From positions 1,902,001-1,966,000 of the forward strand of contig NZ_CP120863.1 in NCBI RefSeq assembly GCF_026191725.2: a DNA stretch of 64,000 bases, in the 5' to 3' direction. This DNA comes from Roseibium porphyridii (GTDB taxonomy: Bacteria; Pseudomonadota; Alphaproteobacteria; Rhizobiales; Stappiaceae). Shown here piece by piece: positions 17,264 through 25,930 of the stretch. A model generated the notes under the pieces. The model saw nothing but the letters and a program-made list of their open reading frames with translations. It had not been told where the DNA came from and ran no database searches. The position numbers and the translations under genes were made by a program. Positions within the stretch are counted from its first letter, which is position 1; each line of letters opens with the position of its first letter.

Positions 17264-18757
17264 ATGCCATTTTCTCTGTCTCGGCGACATTTTATTGCCG
17301 GAAGCGTTTCCGCATTCAGCGTCGGTTTTACTTGCCCTGCCTGGTCAAACATGCAGCCGACGCGATTGCCGATACCTGAACTTGTCGACGGCACCAACGG
17401 CGACCCTGTCGATCTGCAAATTCGCACTGGCAAGCGCGCTTTTTTGCCGGGGTTGGAAACCTCAACGCTCGGGATCAGCCAGGACTATCTGGGTCCGACA
17501 CTTCGAACGCGCCGGAACAGTGAACTCAATTTGAGTTACACCAATTCCTTGAGCGAAGGCGTCGCCATTCATGGCCACGGATTGCATGTGCCTGGAATTG
17601 TCGATGGAGGGCCGCAGCTTGAAATCGCGCCGGGAGATCAGTGGCAGCCTAGGCTGTCGATCCTGCAGCCGGCCGCGACCTGCTGGTACCACTCTCATAC
17701 GCACGGTAAGTCCGGTGAGCAGGTTTATCGTGGCCTGGCTGGCATGATTATCATCGATGATGAGGAGAGCGATGCAATCGATTTGCCCTCTCGCTATGGC
17801 GTCGATGATTTGCCCGTCATTATCCAGGACCGAACGTTCGATGCGCAGGGTCAGTTCGTATATTCCCTGAACGAGGCCGGGGAAGATGGGTGGTTCGGAG
17901 AAACCGTGCTGATCAACGGGGCCATCGCACCATTGGTTGCTGCCGTGCCCGCCGGTAAGGTGAGGCTTCGGGTGTTGAATGGAGCTAATGCCCGGTTCTA
18001 CGTCCTTGCATTTGCGGACAACCGAACCTTTTTCAAGATCGGCAGCGACGGTGGTTTGTTGGCGGAACCGGTCCCCATGACAACAATGGAAATGTCGCCG
18101 GGCGAGCGCTGCGAGGTTGTCGTTGATCTATCAGACGGGGCTTCAGCTGAATTGCTTGTCTTTTTCGAAGATGAGATTGACGCCGAAGAAGAAGGGCTGA
18201 TCAGCGGCTTGCAAAACATTTTCAGTGAAACCAATGCGCCTTCAACAAATTGGTCTTTGAAGCTGAATGTCGATCAGGCTCTTGTCGCTCACAAGGCTCC
18301 GTTACCCGACGTCCTTGCATCAATTGTCCGGCCCGAAGAGGCCGAGATAGCGAATGTCCGCGACTTTGTCCTCGATATGGAGGATGGCGGTGATCATGGA
18401 GCGCATGCAGGTCACGCTGCAATGGATATGACCATCAATGGCGCAGCGATGGATATGTCCGTCATCAATGAGCGGGTCAAACGAGGTGTCTGGGAACGGT
18501 GGCGGGTCCGTTCCAATCAGGGCGCCCACCCGTTTCATGTCCATGGATGTTCGTTCCTGATCGAGCAGATGGAAGGCTCTGTCACGCCTCCAGATCAGCA
18601 AGGTTGGAAGGATACGGTGGTGCTTGATGATGACGACTGGTCCGAGTTTGTCGTGCGGTTTGATCATTCGGCAACGGAGCAACACCCGTACATGTATCAC
18701 TGCCACATTCTGGAACATGAAGACCGCGGCATGATGGGCCAATTCACGGTCACCTGA
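17264..18757 (+). CDS. Tat-exported multicopper oxidase (CueO-like)
   Basis: 497 residues from the ATG at 17264, with GAGGA eight bases upstream. SLSRRHFIAGSVSAFSVGF is a twin-arginine signal, fitting export of a folded copper protein. The four copper-ligand motifs are present in order: HGHGLH (~102), WYHSHTHG (~145), HPFHVHG (~422) and HCHILEHEDRGMM (~480). That gives one type 1 and a trinuclear type 2/3 centre. A Met/His-rich insert (DHGAHAGHAAMDMTINGAAMDM, ~380-403) before the last motifs resembles the copper-sensing Met-rich segments of CueO-type cuprous oxidases. The likely role is periplasmic Cu(I) oxidation and copper tolerance. Confidence 0.92.
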   Translation: MPFSLSRRHFIAGSVSAFSVGFTCPAWSNMQPTRLPIPELVDGTNGDPVDLQIRTGKRAFLPGLETSTLGISQDYLGPTLRTRRNSELNLSYTNSLSEGVAIHGHGLHVPGIVDGGPQLEIAPGDQWQPRLSILQPAATCWYHSHTHGKSGEQVYRGLAGMIIIDDEESDAIDLPSRYGVDDLPVIIQDRTFDAQGQFVYSLNEAGEDGWFGETVLINGAIAPLVAAVPAGKVRLRVLNGANARFYVLAFADNRTFFKIGSDGGLLAEPVPMTTMEMSPGERCEVVVDLSDGASAELLVFFEDEIDAEEEGLISGLQNIFSETNAPSTNWSLKLNVDQALVAHKAPLPDVLASIVRPEEAEIANVRDFVLDMEDGGDHGAHAGHAAMDMTINGAAMDMSVINERVKRGVWERWRVRSNQGAHPFHVHGCSFLIEQMEGSVTPPDQQGWKDTVVLDDDDWSEFVVRFDHSATEQHPYMYHCHILEHEDRGMMGQFTVT

Positions 18758-18962
18758 TCAAACGGCCAAGATAATATGCGGCATGTTACGTTCCGTGTGT
18801 CCCATTCAGTCTGAAATTCATTCGGCGAATGTTGTGAGCAGCGCGACACTTTTGAAAACGCCGGTCGAACCGCCGTTGTTTGATCCGGCGTTGGTCCTTG
18901 CTGCCAACAACGGCACACCGATCGCCGGGCTTTTCCCAAAGGGTCGTTGGAGTTGATGTTGT

Positions 18963-19571
18963 ATGCTGAAACTTTCTAGAAAACGGGAGGTTTCTCGCTC
19001 CTCGAATGCGCTTCTGTTTTGCCGAGAGTGGTTGAATGCCCCTTTGCTGGTCGGCGCTGTCGCACCTTCCAGTCTGGCCCTTGGTACTGCAATAACCAAA
19101 GGAATTGACGTTGCATCCGCGCCAGTTATTGAGCTTGGGCCAGGGACGGGTGTGTTTACCTCAGCATTGCTTGCTTCCGGAATTCCGCAAGATCGCTTGG
19201 CACTGGTGGAAACAAGCGAAAAATTCAGCAGCATTTTGGCCGCCCGGTATCCCGGAGTAGCCATCATCAGATCGGATGCGGATCGACTTCGGCACATCAC
19301 GCCATTCGGAGGCAACGGAGCAGGAGCGATCGTATGCGGGCTGCCGCTCATGTCCATGACGCGCGCCAAAGTCATGCGAATTGTCAGCAACGGATTTTCA
19401 GCGTTGCGGCCGGGCGGGGTCTTTCGTCTCTTTTCCTATATGCCCGTGTGTCCCGTATCGGGCAATACACTTGACCGTCTTGGCCTTGCCGCAAACAAGG
19501 AGGCGTTCGTCCCAGCAAATGTGCCGCCTGCTTGCGTTTATACGTTGCAGCGCAAAGACGAACTCCTCTGA
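18963..19571 (+). CDS. SAM-dependent methyltransferase (phospholipid N-methyltransferase-like)
   Basis: 202 residues. VIELGPGTGVFTSALL is SAM motif I, LALVETSEKFSSILAARYP gives the acidic residue of motif II, and GAIVCGLPLMSM occupies motif IV. This arrangement, with the upstream LLVGAVAPSSLALGTAI segment, resembles PmtA-type phosphatidylethanolamine N-methyltransferases and their rRNA-dimethylase-like relatives. PmtA makes phosphatidylcholine in many Hyphomicrobiales. The assignment to lipid methylation is moderately sure, not proven. It sits between the multicopper oxidase and an epimerase, on the same strand. Confidence 0.75.
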   Translation: MLKLSRKREVSRSSNALLFCREWLNAPLLVGAVAPSSLALGTAITKGIDVASAPVIELGPGTGVFTSALLASGIPQDRLALVETSEKFSSILAARYPGVAIIRSDADRLRHITPFGGNGAGAIVCGLPLMSMTRAKVMRIVSNGFSALRPGGVFRLFSYMPVCPVSGNTLDRLGLAANKEAFVPANVPPACVYTLQRKDELL

Positions 19572-19684
19572 GGATGGGGGCGAAAAAGCTTTGAGCCAAA
19601 CAGGGAGCTGTTGAGACTGGTCACTGGCACGAAAACTGCTGTTCCAAGCAAATAGACAAGCCTAGGAACAGGATCCGTCCCACT

Positions 19685-20683
19685 ATGAAACGCGATGCGA
19701 AAACGGTTGCACCGGAACAGAACACTTCCTATCGCAAAATTGTCGTCACGGGTGGGTTGGGCTTTGTCGGGGCCCGGGTGGTGTCTCAATTGGCATCAAT
19801 GAATAATGTCGGAGAACTCGTTATCTTTGACCGTGTGACCTATGCGGCGGATTTCCGGCGGCTCGGTTATCCCTTTTCGGGAAAAAATCTTCCAATTCTG
19901 CGCGGCGATATCCGCTCGACTTCGGACGTTTACAAGGCACTGGAGGGTAGTGACGCAGTCATTCACCTTGCTGCTGAAACGCATGTGCCTCGATCGATTG
20001 CAAATCCCGAACTCTTTTTCGAAGTCAATGTGGTTGGAACAGAGACATTGTTGAATGCGGCCTGCGATCTTGGGGTCAAAAAATTCATCCATGTCAGCAC
20101 ACATCAGGTCTATGGCTCGGGCAGGGATCTGGTCAGGGAAACCGCGCCACTTAGACCCGAAACGCCCTACGCAACGTCGAAGGCAACGGCTGAGGAAGCG
20201 GTTATGCTTGCAGCGCAAGCCGGGCTAACAGCAACAATCCTGCGGCCGGTCACGACGGTTGGGGCAGGTCAGCATGCGGAAAAGAGAATTCCGCGCCTGG
20301 TGATAGAGGCCCTCAAACGGCAGCGGCTCTCACTTGAATCAGATGGCCGGACTGAACGTTCCTACCTGCCTGTCAGTGATCTGTCAGATGCCATCTGCCA
20401 GGCTCTTTCTTGGCCATCTGCAGAAAACCTTTCGGTCTATAATCTTGGTGGCGAAGAGCGTTTGTCCGACCTGCGGGTGGCAAAGAAGATTTTTGACCTT
20501 GTGGGCACCCAAACAGGTTTGCGATTTGCGAAGGAACAGGGACGCGGTGAAACGGCCGGTCGTTTGAATGACAAAGCCATCCGGGCGCTGGGATATCGGC
20601 AAAACGGCAGTTTTGATGATGAACTCAAGGCTCTTTGCGGCGCTTACCTTTCACGGGCAGACCGGCTGTTGCAGGCCAGCTGA
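19685..20683 (+). CDS. NAD-dependent epimerase/dehydratase (extended SDR)
   Basis: 332 residues. IVVTGGLGFVGARVV is the Rossmann GxxGxxG loop, VIHLAAETHVPRSIANPELFFEVNVVGTETLL is the dTDP-glucose-dehydratase-like segment, and the catalytic Tyr/Lys pair is in TPYATSKATAEE, preceded by STHQVYGSG. Substrates of this group are nucleotide sugars. Which one cannot be read. RPVTTVGAGQH and SLESDGRTERSYLPVSDLSDAI match the sugar-binding half. No glycosyltransferases are nearby, so its pathway is unclear. Confidence 0.85.
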   Translation: MKRDAKTVAPEQNTSYRKIVVTGGLGFVGARVVSQLASMNNVGELVIFDRVTYAADFRRLGYPFSGKNLPILRGDIRSTSDVYKALEGSDAVIHLAAETHVPRSIANPELFFEVNVVGTETLLNAACDLGVKKFIHVSTHQVYGSGRDLVRETAPLRPETPYATSKATAEEAVMLAAQAGLTATILRPVTTVGAGQHAEKRIPRLVIEALKRQRLSLESDGRTERSYLPVSDLSDAICQALSWPSAENLSVYNLGGEERLSDLRVAKKIFDLVGTQTGLRFAKEQGRGETAGRLNDKAIRALGYRQNGSFDDELKALCGAYLSRADRLLQAS

Positions 20684-20716
20684 TTTCCCACCCGCCATTT
20701 CCTGCGAGCGCAAACA

Positions 20717-20747
20717 AAAGCGGCCTAGAAAACTTCAAGACCGCTTT
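20717..20747. terminator. Bidirectional hairpin between convergent genes
   Basis: AAAGCGG at 20717-20723 pairs with CCGCTTT at 20741-20747. On the minus strand the second arm continues into TTTTGTTTG, and on the plus strand into GATTTTC. It lies between the converging epimerase and coiled-coil genes and can serve both. Confidence 0.6.
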
Positions 20748-20782
20748 GATTTTCATATAGCCGCGCTGGTAATTTCGATGAT

Positions 20783-22276
20783 CTAGTCGCGGAGCTTGAC
20801 GATCTTGTCGTTGCCACCGCCCGGCGTGTCATCATCGGGGTCGGTCAGGTCGCCAGCCGCGTCGCTCGCATTGTCCAAATCCATTGGCTTCAGATCGTCT
20901 GAGGCCGGTTCGGTGATGCCGAGTTCGGCCGCCGGATCAAAGCCCTCTGTGATGCCGAGTTCTTCCGCCGGTCCTTTGCCTTCCATCGCCATCTGGTAGT
21001 TGGCGATCACGGATTTAAGCTGAACAATCTGTTCGTTGGCCGTATCCACCTGGATCTTGTAGCGCTGCAGGCGTTTGTTCTCTTCGACGAGATCTTCCAG
21101 ATTGTCGGCGAATTTCTGGTTCTGATTCCGCTGGTGGTTCAGGTCCGTCAGCGCGGAATTGTAGCGCAGATTGAGTTCGCGCAGCTTCGCGGTGGTTGCC
21201 ATCAGCTCGTTGCGGTCTTTTTCGTGGTTCTTCTGCGCACTGTCGAGCAGGTGTTCGATTTCCTGCATGCGCTTGAGAAGGTCACGGCTGCGGTCCTTCA
21301 GCTGGGTGTTCTCGCGTGCCATTTCCTGCAAGGACTGGGCGCCGATCCGCCGCTGAGACGACAGGTTCTCAATTTCAGCGTTGAGGGCATAAACCTCGTT
21401 GTCGTGTTTGCGCTGTTCTTCCTCAAGCCGCGATTTGGCATAGACCAGTTCCTGATTTGCGACGTCGAGATGAGATTTCAGGTCGATGTTGTCGTTGCGG
21501 AACTCAACAAGCTCACGCTTGGCCGATTCCAGTTCGCTTGAGGCCTGGTTGTTCTTGCGGATCTCGTCTTCCAGCAGCTTTGCGCTTTCAGACAGGTTCT
21601 GCTGTAGTTCCTTTTCGCGCAGTTTGAACGCTTCAAGATCGTTTCCAAGGCTCTCTGCGTGCTTTTCAAGCGTGTCGTGCTTGGCTTGAAGATCGTTAAG
21701 CTGACCCGACAGGTCTGCGACTTGCGCATTGGCGTCCACCAGCTTTGCGCTTTGCTGGCGGTGGTCTTCATTGACCTTCTTGTTGTTGTCGCGAATGGAC
21801 ACAATATCATTGCGCGCGGTTTCCAGGGCCGTGCGGGTTTCTGTTGCGCGTTTCCGGAGAGAATGCACTTCCGCCTGGGCGTCTTCCAACTGCGTTGTCA
21901 GCGTCTTGATCTTGTGCTCGGCGTCCAGAAGATCGGTCGAGATCTTGGCGTTTTCGGACTTCAGTCGAACCTCGGTCTCAACACTTGCGCGTGAGGCCTC
22001 CAGATATTCCGCCATCATACGGATCGAGGTCTGGCTTTCCGCCGCAAAGGCCGCCATCTGATCGAAGGTCTGGTTAAGGCCGCCAACCCGCGACTTCAGA
22101 CCGTCGAGCTGGTTCATTTTCTCCTGCATCTTGAGCGCAAAAGGTGAAAGCTGCTCAACATTGCCGCCTTGACCTGGAGCCGGTGTTGCCTCTTCTACCT
22201 GCTGGCTTGCTGTTGATGTCTCGACCCGCTGCTCCTGGTCACTCCCAGGGCGCGTGGTTTTCGAGAAAATGCCCAT
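20783..22276 (-). CDS. Long coiled-coil protein, possible cytoskeletal or scaffold protein
   Basis: 497 residues from MGIFSKTTRPG at 22276, which has an AGGAGACAGG-type ribosome binding site. After a ~50-residue disordered head (Gln/Pro/Glu rich), residues ~55-430 are almost continuous heptad coiled coil rich in Leu, Glu, Lys, Gln and Asn, with no proline. The tail (~430-497) is acidic and low complexity, with a repeated ELGITEGFDPAAELGITEPASDD and a basic end (KIVKLRD). There is no signal, membrane segment or ATPase motif. Head, long rod and tail match the shape of crescentin-like or intermediate-filament-like bacterial proteins. Homology is not claimed. Single-gene unit. Confidence 0.8.
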   Translation of the reverse strand: MGIFSKTTRPGSDQEQRVETSTASQQVEEATPAPGQGGNVEQLSPFALKMQEKMNQLDGLKSRVGGLNQTFDQMAAFAAESQTSIRMMAEYLEASRASVETEVRLKSENAKISTDLLDAEHKIKTLTTQLEDAQAEVHSLRKRATETRTALETARNDIVSIRDNNKKVNEDHRQQSAKLVDANAQVADLSGQLNDLQAKHDTLEKHAESLGNDLEAFKLREKELQQNLSESAKLLEDEIRKNNQASSELESAKRELVEFRNDNIDLKSHLDVANQELVYAKSRLEEEQRKHDNEVYALNAEIENLSSQRRIGAQSLQEMARENTQLKDRSRDLLKRMQEIEHLLDSAQKNHEKDRNELMATTAKLRELNLRYNSALTDLNHQRNQNQKFADNLEDLVEENKRLQRYKIQVDTANEQIVQLKSVIANYQMAMEGKGPAEELGITEGFDPAAELGITEPASDDLKPMDLDNASDAAGDLTDPDDDTPGGGNDKIVKLRD

Positions 22277-22607
22277 TCCTGTCTCCTGACTTCCGCGCCG
22301 GCGCCGCACCGGCGAGATACGTAAACTTTAACTCTTTATTAACTCATTTGTCGTGGGCGTTTCAACGACTCACGAGTGCTGAACGCCACAATACCTTGCA
22401 AAGTGTTACCCCTAAAAGACAGATATCCCCGGCATTTTAACGGAGTTTACGTTTTGGTTAACAAATGGGTTGCTGCCGGCAGCGTCGAACCTGTCATGTT
22501 TACCAGTCATGGATCAGGGCGGGTCGACTGCTTTCGAAGGCAATTTTGTTGACGCGTCGCTTGTTGCATGGCGTCTTTTGGCGACCGTTTTTGGGGGAGT
22601 TAGACTG
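22277..22607. other. Intergenic region between divergent coiled-coil and secreted-protein genes
   Basis: 331 bases. The first ~160 bases are AT-rich (GTTAATAAAGAGTTAAAG on the minus strand) and probably hold the promoter of the coiled-coil gene. The remainder stays open in the frame of the next plus-strand gene but has no plausible start before the ATG at 22608. No RNA gene or repeat seen. Confidence 0.4.
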
Positions 22608-22991
22608 ATGACCCGATTGCTGAACCGAGTTTTCCTTGCTGTTGCTATGTCTTGTGCAGGGGCGTTGCCGGGGGTGCCCGCTGCCGCATATCAGCAGCTC
22701 CTGACATACCGGATCGCCGGACTGGACATTCTGGCGATCGCGGAAGGCGACCATGTCGACGAAGACCCCTGGGCACTAGCGTTGACCGTCGTTCCTTCCG
22801 GAGGCATGGGCAATGAGATCATCATCGAGTCCGATGGCGGCCTCGACGAGTGCAAGCAGCAGCTTGAGTATGTGAAAGGGTCAAAAAGCGACTACATCGA
22901 GATTGTCATCGACATGAATGCTTCCACCATGAACGGTGTTCTGGTGATCCAATGCGCAACCTTTCAAGGTCTCTTCACGTCGGGCCAATGA
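22608..22991 (+). CDS. Small secreted hypothetical protein
   Basis: 127 residues from the ATG at 22608, which follows GGGGGAG at eight bases. The signal peptide is MTRLLNRVFLAVAMSCAGALPGVPAAA. The mature part is acidic and has two cysteines (DECKQQ and IQCATF). No family recognised. The pattern GMGNEIIIESDGGLDECKQQLEYVKGSKSDYIEIVIDM suggests a compact alpha/beta periplasmic domain. Confidence 0.6.
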   Translation: MTRLLNRVFLAVAMSCAGALPGVPAAAYQQLLTYRIAGLDILAIAEGDHVDEDPWALALTVVPSGGMGNEIIIESDGGLDECKQQLEYVKGSKSDYIEIVIDMNASTMNGVLVIQCATFQGLFTSGQ

Positions 22992-23040
22992 GACCGCAGC
23001 CCATTGCAGCCTCCGGAGTGGTTCCCAATAGAGTGGCCTC

Positions 23041-24255
23041 CTAGCCACCCATTTCGTCGATCGTCCAGCTAAGCGGCCAGCCTTCCGGGGGCCCCGTGAC
23101 GCCGTCGCAATTGGACTTTTCCTGATATTCCATCAGCGTGAAGTTGCCCGACTCGGCTTCCATCTCATGGCGCTCGAACGCGCCGCAATCATAGTTCGGC
23201 GAATAATATGTGGTGCCTGTCACCTGGCCGCTATCCGGGTCGAAGAACAGGTTGTTGACGAGCGCATGATTGGGCTGGTTGAAGTCCGGTGGTGTTTCAA
23301 ACTCCTTAAGCTCGTCAAGAGACGGGTTAAAGGGAATGTGGACCATCATGTAGAAGGGCACATTGGCATCGGCCATGGTGCAGGGGACAACCCAGGTTTC
23401 GACATCGCCCTCGGCGTAGTATTGCGCACCGAAGGCCGGCACGGTTTCTTCAAGCGCGCAGTCAAGTACCCTATAACCGGTCATCTGGACCGAATCCGGC
23501 ACTTCACTCAGGTTATACACCTGACCGACAGGTCCGCTCAGGCCCGCAGTTTGATCCTGCGATGGCATCACCGGAGGCGGCAGGTCGTTGGCAGGGGCAG
23601 CAGACGCTGCGTCCGATGACGAGGCCGTGTCTGTTGCCGCGGCAGCATTGTCGCGGGCAACAGGCTGGCTCGCGGTCGAAGGCGCCGCTGCGATGCCGGT
23701 GGCTTTGTCCGACGACAGGCCGCCCCGGGCAACTATGGCGTCCAGACGGCCGATACGGCCCTGAACCTCATCCATTTTCAGGAGGGAATGAGTGATGCCA
23801 TTCATCGAAACCCAATAGGTGAGTGTTCCGGTGGATCCGCCGAATTCGATCTGGACGGCCGCATCTTCACCCATTCGCAGCTTCTCGATGAGGTCCCGAT
23901 CGGATGCGCCGCCAAAGGTCATTTCATTGCCCTTGTAGACTTTGTCGACCTTGCCGAAATAGCCGTAATTGTCTTCTTCAAGGCTTTCGATCTCGATGCG
24001 CGCCGGCAGGCCGACCTGCAGCTCCGTCGTCGGATCAAAGGTGACATAGACCTGGCTGGCGGGTTTTGCACCGCGCTCGATCTTCAGGCGGAACGCTTCG
24101 CCATTCGAACTCTCGCCGCTGGTCACGGCAATGCAGTAATTGTTCTCATCACAGGAAACCGACCACGTGCCGAAGTCGGTCTTGGCCAGCTCCGCAGAGG
24201 CGCTGCTCGCGCCCATGAGCAATACACTCAGAGAAAGAAAAATTCGATACGCCAT
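23041..24255 (-). CDS. DUF1176/IalB-like periplasmic protein (second copy)
   Basis: 404 residues. A signal peptide (MAYRIFLSLSVLLMGASSASA) is followed by an IalB-like domain (FGTWSVSCDENNYCIAVTSGE, ~27-170), an Ala/Ser/Asp-rich linker (~180-235) and a C-terminal DUF1176-type domain (DCGAFERHEMEAESGNFTLMEYQEKSNCDGVTGPPEGWP). It shares architecture with the protein at 3640-4737 but has a longer linker. Cysteines occur in pairs, fitting the periplasm. The function of the family is unknown. GGGGGCTGAC precedes the ATG. Divergent from the nucleotide cyclase gene. Confidence 0.82.
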   Translation of the reverse strand: MAYRIFLSLSVLLMGASSASAELAKTDFGTWSVSCDENNYCIAVTSGESSNGEAFRLKIERGAKPASQVYVTFDPTTELQVGLPARIEIESLEEDNYGYFGKVDKVYKGNEMTFGGASDRDLIEKLRMGEDAAVQIEFGGSTGTLTYWVSMNGITHSLLKMDEVQGRIGRLDAIVARGGLSSDKATGIAAAPSTASQPVARDNAAAATDTASSSDAASAAPANDLPPPVMPSQDQTAGLSGPVGQVYNLSEVPDSVQMTGYRVLDCALEETVPAFGAQYYAEGDVETWVVPCTMADANVPFYMMVHIPFNPSLDELKEFETPPDFNQPNHALVNNLFFDPDSGQVTGTTYYSPNYDCGAFERHEMEAESGNFTLMEYQEKSNCDGVTGPPEGWPLSWTIDEMGG

Positions 24256-24487
24256 GTCAGCCCCCTCTGACCCAGATCATGCCTTGAAGATGACGACGTT
24301 GCGTGCGTTGTCAATCGATCATTCGGGCTGCCGCGTGTGGGAAAGCCACTCGACAACCAATGCATCTCGCGGTTCTTGGGGCGTGCAACCAACTCTCCGG
24401 TGTTTCGTGTATAAGGGACTGTATCGTCATTGGGAGCCTTACATTTTTTGCGGCCGGTCCTATGTCTTCGCCGATGGAGCGCGCAAA

Positions 24488-25801
24488 ATGATCCAAACCT
24501 CTGCCGGCGAGTTGCCAGACACTTCCCGTCTTTTGCGGGCCGAGCAGCGTGGTCTGAGGCTTGCCATCATTTGCCGGACGCTTGTCGTCGGCGCAGCGTT
24601 CCTGTGGGTTGGTTCTTCCTGGGTTGCCTTCGGCTTTTATCCCAATCCGCTGGTCTTCGGTGTGCTGGGTGCATTCACCGCCGTCGGCATCGCGCATGCC
24701 GCAGTGATAGGAACGCGGTTCGACCGCTGGTGGATGAAATTCGCGATCTATACGGTCGATATTCTCGGGATATGTGCCGTCTTTGCATTTTTGCCCCTGG
24801 TCCAGGGAGAGGCGGTGCCGCAGATCCTCGCCTTCAGGGCCTATGGCATCTACTATCTGTTTCCGCTTGTTGCCATGGCGACACTGTCCTTGTCACCGAG
24901 ACTGGTTCTGTGGTCCGGCGGTGTTGCGGTGGCCGGTTGGTTCGCAGCTTTTTTTGTCGCGATCTCGGACTTGGAAACCACGCTTTCCTGGTCGGATCTG
25001 ACCCCCGGGGCTTCCAGGGCAGACTATGAGGCGCTGTTTCTGTCTGCCAATTTTATCGGGCGCGGCAACCGGATCGAAGAGACCGGTTTCCTGATGATTG
25101 CAACGCTCATCCTGGCGCTTGCCGTGCTGCGTGCCCGCCGGGTTTTCATGGCTCAGGTCGCTGCCCAGGCAGAGCGCGAGCAGATTGCGGCGACACTCGG
25201 TCGTTATGTGCCTGAAGCCATTGCCCGTCGTTTGATCGACGATCCGTCCGCACTTGTCCCGCAAGAACGTCATGCGGCAATCCTTGTCATGGATATTGCG
25301 GGCTTTACGGCCTATTCGGCTGGTCGCATGCCGACCGAAGTGATCGAAAACCTGAACGACTTCCTGTCCGGCTGTGCAGAAGAGGTCAGTCGGCACGATG
25401 GGGTCGTCATTCAGTTCACCGGTGACGGACTGATGGCCTCCTTCGGTACGCCGATTGACAGCGCGCGACCGGAGCAGGCTGCGGTTGCCGCCAGCAACGC
25501 GCTGATCGCTGAAGCGGGCGAGGCCGGTTTTTCAATCCGCATCGGACTGGCAGCCGGTCAAGTTGCTGCCGGCAGCATCGGTTCATCAGATCGGCAGGCC
25601 TTTACTGTCTACGGTGACACGGTCAACCGCGCTGCCCGCCTGGAAGCACAGGCCAAGGCTCTCGGGCGGTCTGTCCTCATGGATGCCAACGTTGCCGACC
25701 GGCTCTCGAAGGACAACCTTGTTTCACTCGGGCCCCAGCACCTGCGCGGACTTGCCGATCCAATCCCGGTTTTCGCACTGCCTATGCAGATGCCAGATTA
25801 A
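24488..25801 (+). CDS. Membrane class III adenylate/guanylate cyclase
   Basis: 437 residues from MIQTSAGELPDTSRLLRAEQ at 24488. The frame is open upstream, but that part overlaps the promoter and 5' end of the divergent gene. Residues ~25-235 hold about six hydrophobic segments, and ~255-430 form the cyclase homology domain. The two metal Asp are in VMDIAGFTAYS (~268) and TGDGLMASFGTP (~312). The transition-state region is FTVYGDTVNRAARLEAQAKALG, with the Asn and Arg of active homodimers. A family-typical helical linker (AAQAEREQIAATLGRYVPEAIARRLI) precedes the catalytic domain. It makes cAMP or cGMP; sequence alone does not settle which. A metacaspase-like gene follows on the same strand. 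Confidence 0.9.
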   Translation: MIQTSAGELPDTSRLLRAEQRGLRLAIICRTLVVGAAFLWVGSSWVAFGFYPNPLVFGVLGAFTAVGIAHAAVIGTRFDRWWMKFAIYTVDILGICAVFAFLPLVQGEAVPQILAFRAYGIYYLFPLVAMATLSLSPRLVLWSGGVAVAGWFAAFFVAISDLETTLSWSDLTPGASRADYEALFLSANFIGRGNRIEETGFLMIATLILALAVLRARRVFMAQVAAQAEREQIAATLGRYVPEAIARRLIDDPSALVPQERHAAILVMDIAGFTAYSAGRMPTEVIENLNDFLSGCAEEVSRHDGVVIQFTGDGLMASFGTPIDSARPEQAAVAASNALIAEAGEAGFSIRIGLAAGQVAAGSIGSSDRQAFTVYGDTVNRAARLEAQAKALGRSVLMDANVADRLSKDNLVSLGPQHLRGLADPIPVFALPMQMPD

Positions 25802-25930
25802 ATTCCGCAGCGTCAATATGTGCAACGAACCGGCCAGGGCTGGTATAGTCCGCAAGCGTGTGTGCGTTCGGAATTTGAGGAGCCTGTAGTCAACATGCTG
25901 GTCCGGCCATACCAATGGGGGAAGCAATTG

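Noticed and set aside
16508..18757. Copper resistance island
   Set aside because: Only the multicopper oxidase is present. No CopA, CusABC or CueR-type gene is nearby, and the MerR gene at 38.5 kb is far away and lacks metal-binding cysteines.
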